A DNA stretch of 64,000 nucleotides from Paractinoplanes rishiriensis. GTDB taxonomy: Bacteria > Actinomycetota > Actinomycetes > Mycobacteriales > Micromonosporaceae. Under the pieces are notes generated by a model. That model did not search any database, was not told the origin of the DNA, and was given only the letters and a program-made list of their open reading frames with translations. The translations under genes and the position numbers were made by a program. Positions 40,523-47,352 of this stretch are shown here, one piece after another. The stretch covers positions 161,570-225,569 of the forward strand of contig NZ_BOMV01000055.1 in NCBI RefSeq assembly GCF_016862375.1. The letters run 5' to 3'. How positions within the stretch are numbered: the first letter of the stretch is position 1; each line of letters begins with the position of its first letter.

Positions 40523-41437
40523 ATGAGCGGCCACGTCCCCTCCGCCCGGCCGGCGCCACCCCGCGATTTCGACGGCATCTTCAAGGCGCTGCTGAACGCT
40601 CATCCCCGCGACGCCCTACAACTACTGTGCGGCGCCACCCTGCGCGACGGTGACGTGATCACCGCCGAGCCCACCGAACAGCTACGGCAACGCAACCGCC
40701 AATGCGACAACGTATTCGCCATCCGGCACGACGACGGCACCCCCACCGACGTCTTCCAGATCGAGATCCAGCTCAAACGCACCGAGGACTTCCAAGAACG
40801 CATGGTCTCCTACTGGGCGACCCTGGCAACCAGATACCGCCGCGCCACGCACCGCATCCATCAGGTAGTCCTCTGGCCCGAGGGCTACGGATACCCGGGC
40901 CGCTTCGAACGCGACCAGGAACGCCTCGACTACCACGCCGTGAACATCCCCGACGATCTGGACCCCGACGCGCTATTGGCCAGCCCCGCCCCCGCACTCG
41001 CACTGTTCACCCGCAAACCCCCACACGACCTAGTCGAGCGCGTCACCGACCGGATCGTCACCGCCGAAAAACCTGCGGACAAACTGCTCCAGACCGAACT
41101 GGGTATGCTCGTGGGAGGCGCCCTGGCGACCCAGCTGGTAGAAGCACTGCGAAGGAGAGGCATGAACGACATCCTCGAGCAGACCGAGACCGGCCGCGAG
41201 ATCGCCCGCAGAAACCGCGAAGAAGGCCGTCAAGAAGGTCGCCAAGAAGGTCGCCAAGAAGGCCGCGAAGAAGGCCGCGAAGAAGGTCACGTCGACTTGA
41301 TGCGGGCCGCGCTCCGAGCCGCATACGGCGACATCACCGACCTCGACGAGCTCGCCCGGCGGCTGGCCGACCGCGACCACAGCCGGAATATCGCCCGCAT
41401 CGTCGCCGGCGCGACACTGGACGACCTGCGCGCCTGA
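40523..41437 (+). CDS. Rpn-family PD-(D/E)XK nuclease (transposase-like)
   Basis: This 304-residue protein fits the Rpn (recombination-promoting nuclease, PD-(D/E)XK transposase-like) family. The N-terminal FDGIFKALLNAHPRDALQLL is followed by the core with Asp76, Glu81 and Gln83 (DVFQIEIQLKR), then MVSYWATLATRYRR and HQVVLWPEGYGYPGR. The C-terminal part has tandem REEG/RQEG repeats and a helical tail. Start at 40523 follows CAGGAG. In Escherichia coli, Rpn proteins are toxic nucleases, implicated in phage defence, whose own genes encode a C-terminal inhibitor from an internal start; here a strong internal site occurs at the equivalent place. A perfect terminator follows. Confidence 0.78.
   Translation: MSGHVPSARPAPPRDFDGIFKALLNAHPRDALQLLCGATLRDGDVITAEPTEQLRQRNRQCDNVFAIRHDDGTPTDVFQIEIQLKRTEDFQERMVSYWATLATRYRRATHRIHQVVLWPEGYGYPGRFERDQERLDYHAVNIPDDLDPDALLASPAPALALFTRKPPHDLVERVTDRIVTAEKPADKLLQTELGMLVGGALATQLVEALRRRGMNDILEQTETGREIARRNREEGRQEGRQEGRQEGREEGREEGHVDLMRAALRAAYGDITDLDELARRLADRDHSRNIARIVAGATLDDLRA
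41162..41437 (+). CDS. internal start giving a C-terminal Rpn short form
   Basis: Within the Rpn gene, AAGGAG four bases before ATG (41162) makes an almost ideal translation start in the same frame, giving a 91-residue protein MNDILEQTETGRE onward (residues 214-304). It contains only the EG-repeat helix and tail, not the nuclease. In Escherichia coli Rpn genes the comparable short form inhibits the long form. Expression here is predicted only. Confidence 0.5.
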   Translation: MNDILEQTETGREIARRNREEGRQEGRQEGRQEGREEGREEGHVDLMRAALRAAYGDITDLDELARRLADRDHSRNIARIVAGATLDDLRA

Positions 41438-41462
41438 CCATTGCCGGACCGCCGCGCCGCCG

Positions 41463-41496
41463 ACGGGGGCGGCACACCTGGTGCCACCCCCGTTTT
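41463..41496 (+). terminator. Rho-independent terminator after the Rpn gene
   Basis: ACGGGGG-c-GGCAC (41463-41475), loop ACCTG, GTGCC-a-CCCCCGT (41481-41493) then TTT form a 12-pair stem with one mismatch and a short T-tract. It separates the Rpn gene from the convergent aminopeptidase. Confidence 0.85.
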
Positions 41497-41507
41497 ACCC
41501 GCGATGC

Positions 41508-43130
41508 TCAGAACGTGAAGCCGGTGGCGGGCCGGCTCAGCGTCTTCGCCGCCGGCTGCCCGTCGCCCTCGGGCACCGGGACACCGGCGCAGCCCCCGTC
41601 GATCCGGCCGGTGTCGAAGAACGAAAGCAGGTCCGCGGCGCAGGCCGGCTCGCGCAGGACCGAGCCGTGCACGTCGTCGTCCACCGTGTAGACCTTGCCG
41701 CCGACGATGGCCTGGGTCTGCAGCGTCCACTCGTACGGCGACGGGGTCTCGTACCGGTGCCCGGACAGCACCAGCGAACCGCCGCCGGGGCGGAGCCGGA
41801 CCGGCTGCACCGGCAGCGGCCAGCCGGCGCACCCCGCCGAGAAGTCGTCGGCCCGGCCGGTCATCGGGTTGTCCGCGAGGCGTTTCTGGAACGCGGCCCA
41901 GGCGGCGTCGAAGCCGAGCCGGCTCGGGTCCTCGTTGCAGAAGGCGGCCCGGTTCATCGTCCGGTTCCCCTGCTCCGGCAGGTCGGCCGGCGGCTCGGAC
42001 GGCGGCTCCGGATCGCCGATGACCTCCTTGACGGTCGGCGGTGCGGTAGGCCCGGTCGCGTCCCGCAACTCCGCGAGCACCTGGCCGGCGAGCGGCCAGA
42101 CCGGCGCGTCCTGGGTGGCGGACACGGCGACGATCGCACCGTCGAGCGGCATGTCGAGATCGGTGAACCGGCGCGGGTTGGCGTCGTAGTCGGCGCGCAG
42201 CGCGATGATCGCGTCCCGGACCTGCTGCGGCGTGGTGCCGAAGCCGTACCGGTCGTGGCGCTCGGCGATCCAGGCCGCCATCCGCCGGGCGTTGCGCTCG
42301 GCCGCCGCCGCGCGGCCGTCCTGGAACGCGACCACGCTGAACCGCGGGATCGCCACGCTGTCCAGGAACATCCGGCCGACGTTCGCCGGGAACTGGCTCC
42401 GGTAGACCACGCCGAGCCAGGTGCCCCAGGACACCCCGACGAAGTTGAGCTTCTGGTCCCGCAGGCCGGACCGGATCCGGTCCAGGTCGCGGGCCACGTT
42501 GGCGGTGGTGAGCTCGCCGAGGAAGGCGGGATCCGACCGGCCGCACGCCGCGTTGGCGCGCGATTCGATGTCGTACCGGCGGCGCGCCGATTCCTCGGTC
42601 TCCGGGCCGGCCGGCCGCGGACCGGGATCCCCGTCCGGCGGCGGGCAGTTCAGCTTGGTGCTGTAGCCGACGCCGCGCGGGTCGAAGCCGATCAGGTCGT
42701 ACCGCTGGTTGAGCCCCGCGTCGTCGTTCATGGTCAGCAGTTGGACGGGCATCAGGTAGCCGCTGCCGCCCGGACCGCCGGGGTTCATCGCGAGGCTCCC
42801 GAGCCGGTGCGCCTGGTCGACGGCCTTGAGCCGGGTGAGCGCGACGGTGATCTGCCGGCCCTGCGGGCGCTCGTAGTCGAGCGGGACGCTGACCGTGCCG
42901 CACTCGAGGCGGGCCAGCACCTCCTTGAACCGGTCCAGCCGATCCGGCGGGACCATCCGGCGCAGCGCCTCCTCGGAATAGGAACGGCAGGGCTGCCAGG
43001 CGATCGCCGCCGGCGCCCGGGCCGCGGCTGCCGCGGCGGCGGGCGTACCCGCGACCGGTGCGGCCAGCCCGGCTCCGGCGACGATCACCGCGAGGGCGGC
43101 CCGCCCGGTCACTGTTCTCTGTGGATTCAT
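41508..43130 (-). CDS. secreted tripeptidyl aminopeptidase-like hydrolase
   Basis: This 540-residue enzyme resembles the streptomycete tripeptidyl aminopeptidases (alpha/beta hydrolase S33 with a TAP C-terminal domain), which trim peptides or esters outside the cell. A signal peptide (about 1-33) precedes MNPGGPGGSGYLMP, the RYDLIGFDPRGVGYST block and the nucleophile elbow NFVGVSWGTWLG (Ser234). The C-terminal TAP-like domain contains LVLSGHRYETPSPYEWTLQT and VYTVDDDVHGSVL, supplying the Asp and His. I chose the ATG at 43130, which opens a good signal peptide. Confidence 0.87.
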   Translation of the reverse strand: MNPQRTVTGRAALAVIVAGAGLAAPVAGTPAAAAAAARAPAAIAWQPCRSYSEEALRRMVPPDRLDRFKEVLARLECGTVSVPLDYERPQGRQITVALTRLKAVDQAHRLGSLAMNPGGPGGSGYLMPVQLLTMNDDAGLNQRYDLIGFDPRGVGYSTKLNCPPPDGDPGPRPAGPETEESARRRYDIESRANAACGRSDPAFLGELTTANVARDLDRIRSGLRDQKLNFVGVSWGTWLGVVYRSQFPANVGRMFLDSVAIPRFSVVAFQDGRAAAAERNARRMAAWIAERHDRYGFGTTPQQVRDAIIALRADYDANPRRFTDLDMPLDGAIVAVSATQDAPVWPLAGQVLAELRDATGPTAPPTVKEVIGDPEPPSEPPADLPEQGNRTMNRAAFCNEDPSRLGFDAAWAAFQKRLADNPMTGRADDFSAGCAGWPLPVQPVRLRPGGGSLVLSGHRYETPSPYEWTLQTQAIVGGKVYTVDDDVHGSVLREPACAADLLSFFDTGRIDGGCAGVPVPEGDGQPAAKTLSRPATGFTF

Positions 43131-43251
43131 GCGGCCATCCTGTGGCCCGGGTGGCGATACCCGCGTCTGCCGGGAGAGGTATCCGGAACCGCCGATATAC
43201 ATCTCGCGACGGATATAACCGCGTGCCACCGGCTCGTAAGCTCACCACGTC

Positions 43252-44526
43252 ATGGCGGAACACCTGGTGCACGAGGTCCGCTCCTGGGCTCGCCGGCCGG
43301 CGGTGCAGGACGCGGCGCTGGCGGCCGCCCTGGTGGGCGGGCACATCGCGATGAGCGACTCGTCCGACCCGAGCGCAGCGTGGTGGCTCGCGACCGCACT
43401 CTCGGCGGCCGGCGTCGCCCTGCGGCGGCGCTGGCCGTTCCCGATGCTCGGTCTTTGCTGTTTCGCCGCCGTGGTCCCGCTCGCCGCGCTCGAGCCGCTC
43501 ACGATCATCCATCTGAGCGTGCCGATCCTGCTCTACACGGTCGCCGTCCGCTACGGCTGGGCGCTCTCCCTGGTGGTGCTGTCCGGCATGCTGGTGCTCG
43601 CTCTGGCGTCGAGTTCGTTCGCCGTCCGGAAGGTCGAGCTGAACCGCGTGCCGCCGCAGGCGTGGCCTGAGGACCGGCCCCGCCCGCCGTTCCCGGACGA
43701 GAGGTTCGATCCCCCACCGCTCCCGGACGACCATGCCGGCGAGCAGATCCGCGGGATCGCCTGGAACGACCTGCCCGGGCTCGCGCTGATCCTGATCTCC
43801 GCCTGGGCCATCGGATCCGGCACCCGGAGCCGGCGCGCCTACCTCGACGAACTGCGCGCCCGGGCGGCCGGCCTGGAACGCGAGCAGGAGCAGCGGGCGG
43901 TGCTGGCGGTGGCCGCCGAGCGCGGCCGGATCAGCCGGGAACTGCACGACGTGGTGGCCCACGGGCTTTCCGTGATGGTGATCCAGGCGCAGGGCGGTGC
44001 GGCCGCGCTCGACAACCGGCCCGCGGACACCCGGGCCGCCCTGGAAGCGATCGTCAAGACCGGCCGGGACTCTCTGGCCGACATGCGCCGCGTGCTCGGC
44101 ACCGTCGGCGAGGTCGACGACGCCTGGCACCCGCAGCCCGGACTGGCCCGGGTGCCGTCGCTGCTCGCCCAGGTGCGGGAGGCCGGCACGCCGGTGCGGC
44201 TGACCATCGAGGGCGATCCGGTCCCGCTGCCGTCCGCGGTCGACCTCACGGCGTACCGGATCGTGCAGGAGGCGCTGACCAACACCATGAAACACGCCAG
44301 CGCCGGCGCCGGGGCGGCCATTGTGATCTCGTACGCCGGGTCGGCCGTCCACATCGACGTCAGCGACGACGGCCGGGTCGTCCGGCACGACGACGGCCGC
44401 GGCAACGGCTTGCGCGGCATGCGCGAGCGGGTCCGTCTGCTCGGCGGCAGCCTGGACACCGGTCCGGGCCCGCGAGGCGGTTTCACCGTACGGGTCACCC
44501 TGCCGATCGAGGAGCGTCGCGCATGA
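43252..44526 (+). CDS. sensor histidine kinase (NarX/DesK type)
   Basis: This 424-residue kinase has an N-terminal membrane domain with four or five helices, a proline-rich loop (PPQAWPEDRPRPPFPDE), another helix, then a HisKA_3 dimerisation domain with the phosphorylated histidine in GRISRELHDVVAHGLSVMV and an ATPase domain (YRIVQEALTNTMKHAS, GNGLRGMRERVRLLGG). Its stop overlaps the response-regulator start as ATGA. The signal is unknown; the few-residue outer loops suggest an intramembrane cue. Confidence 0.92.
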   Translation: MAEHLVHEVRSWARRPAVQDAALAAALVGGHIAMSDSSDPSAAWWLATALSAAGVALRRRWPFPMLGLCCFAAVVPLAALEPLTIIHLSVPILLYTVAVRYGWALSLVVLSGMLVLALASSSFAVRKVELNRVPPQAWPEDRPRPPFPDERFDPPPLPDDHAGEQIRGIAWNDLPGLALILISAWAIGSGTRSRRAYLDELRARAAGLEREQEQRAVLAVAAERGRISRELHDVVAHGLSVMVIQAQGGAAALDNRPADTRAALEAIVKTGRDSLADMRRVLGTVGEVDDAWHPQPGLARVPSLLAQVREAGTPVRLTIEGDPVPLPSAVDLTAYRIVQEALTNTMKHASAGAGAAIVISYAGSAVHIDVSDDGRVVRHDDGRGNGLRGMRERVRLLGGSLDTGPGPRGGFTVRVTLPIEERRA

Positions 44527-45185
44527 TCAGTGTTCTGCTCGCGGACGACCAGACCCTGGTCCGCACCGGCTTCCGCATGATCCTCGAGAACGCCGAGGAC
44601 ATGCGGGTGGTCGGCGAGGCCGGTGACGGCGCCGAGGCCGCCCAGATCGCACTGGAGAGCCAACCGGACGTCGTCCTGATGGACGTACGGATGCCCGAGG
44701 TCGACGGCGTCGACGCGACCCGCCGCATCTGCGCCGGCGCCACCGCGACCCGGGTGCTGATCCTCACCACGTTCGACCTCGACGAGTACGTGTACGCCGC
44801 GCTCCAGGCCGGGGCGAGCGGCTTCCTGTTGAAGGACACGCTGGCGCCCGACCTGCTGTCGGCCATCCGGGTGGTGGCCCGCGGCGACGCGGTGGTGGCG
44901 CCGAGCGTGACCCGCCGGCTGCTGGACCGCTACGTCACGGCGGGCGCCGGCCCGGCTCCGGCCGCCGCGCTGGACGCGCTGACCGAGCGGGAACGCGAAG
45001 TGCTGGGCCTGCTGGCCCGCGGCCTGTCCAACGTGGAGATCGCCGGCACCCTCTACCTGTCGGAGGGCACCGTCAAGACCCACGTCAGCCGGGTGCTGAC
45101 CAAACTGGGCCTGCGCGACCGGGTGCAGGCCGTCGTCTACGCCTACGAGTGCGGCGTGGTCCGCGCCGGCGCAGTGGATCGCTGA
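44523..45185 (+). CDS. NarL/FixJ-type response regulator
   Basis: This 220-residue regulator pairs with the kinase encoded just before. The receiver domain has LLADDQTLVRTGF, the phospho-acceptor Asp in VVLMDVRMPEVDG, the threonine in LILTTFDLDEYV, and lysine in GFLLKDTLAP. The LuxR helix-turn-helix follows (LTEREREVLGLLARGLSNVE, TVKTHVSRVLTKLGLRDRVQ). Targets are unknown; the divergent aminopeptidase or the downstream TIR-type gene are candidates by position only. Confidence 0.93.
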   Translation: MISVLLADDQTLVRTGFRMILENAEDMRVVGEAGDGAEAAQIALESQPDVVLMDVRMPEVDGVDATRRICAGATATRVLILTTFDLDEYVYAALQAGASGFLLKDTLAPDLLSAIRVVARGDAVVAPSVTRRLLDRYVTAGAGPAPAAALDALTEREREVLGLLARGLSNVEIAGTLYLSEGTVKTHVSRVLTKLGLRDRVQAVVYAYECGVVRAGAVDR

Positions 45186-45215
45186 GGTCGACCGTCCGAT
45201 CGATATGGTCGACGG

Positions 45216-45719
45216 GTGAGCGGCCACGTCTTCGTCAGCTACAGCCGGGAAGATCGCGCCTACGTCGACCGAATGGCCGCCCACCTGAGCGCGGCCGGCG
45301 TCGAAGTCTGGTTCGACCACCGGATGTTGGCGGGCGACCGCTTCGACGACGTCCTGGCCCAGCAGATCGAAACGGCCGCGGCTGTCATTGCGATCCTCAC
45401 GCCGACTTCGGTGAAGTCGGACTGGGTCCGGCGCGAGTTGCACCACTCGGTCGCCCACCACGTCCCACTCCGCCCGTTGATGCTCCGACAGTGTGACTTG
45501 CCACTGATACTTGCCGGCATTCACTACGAGGAGGTGATCTCCGGTGCGATGCCGAGCGAAGACCTCGTGCGAACCTCGCCGTGCTGGTCGGCACGTCGAG
45601 CCGGTCAACGGCCGGCGGGACCGGAACCGGAACCGCCGAACAGACGACGAACCCGGGGTCTGACGATGCCGCACCGGCGAAACGCCGACCCGGTCCCGGG
45701 TACGGACGGGCGGGCGTAA
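45216..45719 (+). CDS. TIR-domain protein, probably frameshifted at its end
   Basis: The first 115 or so residues are a bacterial TIR domain: GHVFVSYSREDRAYVDRMAA, VEVWFDHRMLAGDRFDDVLA, AAVIAILTPTSVKSDWVRRE (the glutamate at residue 74 is the position of the NADase catalytic residue) and ILAGIHYEEVISGAMPSEDL. After this the frame reads low-quality sequence (RTSPCWSARRAGQRP), while the next frame continues naturally as ANLAVLVGTSS. A one-base loss near 45565 is likely. Bacterial TIR proteins are often NAD-degrading defence effectors; no partner gene (Thoeris, SIR2 or sensor) lies here. It may be a pseudogene. Confidence 0.7.
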   Translation: MSGHVFVSYSREDRAYVDRMAAHLSAAGVEVWFDHRMLAGDRFDDVLAQQIETAAAVIAILTPTSVKSDWVRRELHHSVAHHVPLRPLMLRQCDLPLILAGIHYEEVISGAMPSEDLVRTSPCWSARRAGQRPAGPEPEPPNRRRTRGLTMPHRRNADPVPGTDGRA

Positions 45720-46123
45720 GCTCGCCGCAGTCGTATCGGGACGAGGGCACCGAGCTCGTTCGCCTCGCCGGTACGCACTTCCGAAGGTCGACGGCAGGCC
45801 GCACGGACCTCGCTGCTGTCGACGTGGGACTCGGCGGCCTCCCTCGCCTGGCGCTACTGACTCTGCCGTACGTCGCAAGCATCGACTTCGTGCGAGCCGG
45901 GGAAGTCAGCCCGCAGGCGTTGCTGGAGGAGATCGCGCGACCCAGCCCTCGGTTGCAGCACTTCTGGGAACGCTCCAGTCGCTACGGCTATCCCTACGCG
46001 GAGGTCGCAGACCCTTTCGATCGGTCGGTTGGCTCTTTCTTCAACAACATGGTCCGGCTTGACTCCACGCAGGCGATCGACGGCGAGCCGGGTCTGATCG
46101 TCGCGACTGGCCGGCGGCACTGA
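45581..46123 (+). pseudogene. probable C-terminal continuation of the TIR gene
   Basis: This frame continues the TIR protein after the apparent frameshift: LVGTSSRSTAGGTGTGTAEQ, then a linker, then an unrecognised globular part (EGTELVRLAGTHFRRS, LALLTLPYVASIDFVRAGEV, LLEEIARPSPRLQHFWERSS). The stop is at 46123. If read separately its GTG start lacks a ribosome site. No function is recognised for the C-terminal part. Confidence 0.45.
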
Positions 46124-46156
46124 GCCGAAACCTCGCGAACGCGGCGGTCTGCCTCG

Positions 46157-46591
46157 TCAACGAGCCGGTGCCGCAGCGCTGAAGAGGGCGAACGTCTCGG
46201 CGAACTGGGAGTGCACAGGCGCCGGCAATGTGTCCGCGGTGAACCAGCCCAACTCGTCGAACTTGTGCGGCTCGCCGATCCGGGCCGCGGCCGGGTCGAG
46301 CCGCACCGCGAAGACCACCGCCACCCAGTGCGACGGCGGGTCGGCGCGCAGCACGTTGCGCACGCCCAGCAGGTCGATCGCGAGCGGCGGGGTCGCGTAC
46401 TCCTCCAGCACCTCGCGGGTCACCGCGGTCTCGAACGTCTCGCCGAACTCCAGCGCGCCGGCGCCCACGTCCCAGGCGCCCGGTTCGTCGCGGGCGCCGG
46501 CCGAGCGCCGGGCCAGCAGGATCCGCCCGGCACCGTCGTGACAGACAAAAACACAGGACACCGAGGGCGTACGGGTCATGCTGACGATCAT
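46157..46591 (-). CDS. Nudix hydrolase
   Basis: This 144-residue protein has a complete Nudix box, GALEFGETFETAVTREVLEE (GX5EX7REUXEE), which binds Mg2+ and cleaves nucleoside diphosphate-X compounds. VSCVFVCHDGAGRILLARRS at the start and DELGWFTADTLPAPVHSQF at the end complete the fold. Two starts (46591 and the ATG four codons later) are possible. It is divergent from the BKACE gene by 14 bases. The substrate is unknown. Confidence 0.87.
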   Translation of the reverse strand: MIVSMTRTPSVSCVFVCHDGAGRILLARRSAGARDEPGAWDVGAGALEFGETFETAVTREVLEEYATPPLAIDLLGVRNVLRADPPSHWVAVVFAVRLDPAAARIGEPHKFDELGWFTADTLPAPVHSQFAETFALFSAAAPAR

Positions 46592-46605
46592 GGCACAGTG
46601 GCCGG

Positions 46606-47316
46606 ATGAGGATCCGGCGCATCAAGGCATGCCTCAACGGCGGCCGCCCGTTCCCCGCCACGCCGGCCGACCTGGCCGCGGAGGCCGCAGCCGCGGTGCG
46701 GGCCGGTGCCGAGGCAGTCCACGTGCACCCGCGCGACCCGGACGGCCGGGAGTCCCTCGCCGCCGCGGACATCGGCGCGGCGCTCACCGCGATCCGGGCG
46801 GTCTGCCCCGGCGTCCCGGCCGGCGTCTCCACCGGCATCTGGATGACCGGCGGTGACCCGCGGCGCCGCATCGCGCTGATCAGGGAGTGGAGCGTGCTGC
46901 CGGATTTCGCATCGGTCAACGTGCGCGAGCCGGGCTTCGCCGATCTCGTACGCCTGCTGGCCGCGGCCGGGGTAGCCGTGGAGGCCGGCGTCTGGGCCTC
47001 CGCCGAGGCCACCGCGCTGGCCGGCCTGCCGGTGCGGCGCGCGCTGATCGAGGTGCTCGACACCCCGGCCGCCGAGGCGGTGACCGCGGCCGACGCGATC
47101 CTGGCCGCGCTGGACGCGGCCGGCCACGACGGTGAGCGGCTGCTGCACGGCGAGGAGGCGGCCTGCTGGCCGCTGATCACCCACGCCGGCCGGCTCGGCC
47201 TGCCCACCCGGATCGGCCTGGAGGACACCACGGTCCTGCCCGACGGCACCCCGGCCCCTGGCAACGAGGCCCTGGTCGAGCACGCCCTGCGGATCTGGAC
47301 CTACGCCGCCCGCTAG
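46606..47316 (+). CDS. BKACE (3-keto-5-aminohexanoate cleavage, DUF849) enzyme
   Basis: This 236-residue protein belongs to the beta-keto acid cleavage enzymes: KACLNGGRPFPATPADLAAE, the zinc motif AVHVHPRDPDGRES, GVSTGIWMTGGD, and GLPTRIGLEDTTVLPDGTPA at the C-terminus. These TIM-barrel enzymes cleave beta-keto acids with acetyl-CoA. It is shorter than the usual family length of about 270-300, and no lysine-fermentation genes are adjacent, so the substrate is open. Confidence 0.85.
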   Translation: MRIRRIKACLNGGRPFPATPADLAAEAAAAVRAGAEAVHVHPRDPDGRESLAAADIGAALTAIRAVCPGVPAGVSTGIWMTGGDPRRRIALIREWSVLPDFASVNVREPGFADLVRLLAAAGVAVEAGVWASAEATALAGLPVRRALIEVLDTPAAEAVTAADAILAALDAAGHDGERLLHGEEAACWPLITHAGRLGLPTRIGLEDTTVLPDGTPAPGNEALVEHALRIWTYAAR

Positions 47317-47352
47317 ACAGCGTCCACGAGGGGCCGCCTGGCCGTCGTGCCG

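Larger units (their letters stand above)
40448..41452 (+). repeat. second copy of the Rpn duplication
   Basis: This segment, including about 70 bases upstream of the gene, repeats 39155-39690. The 5' parts share GACTCTTGCC and GACTGTCCTTC blocks and the gene start; the 3' parts are nearly identical from the EEGR repeats to TGACCATTGCCGGAC after the stop. The first copy lacks an internal segment of roughly 480 bases. Confidence 0.85.
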
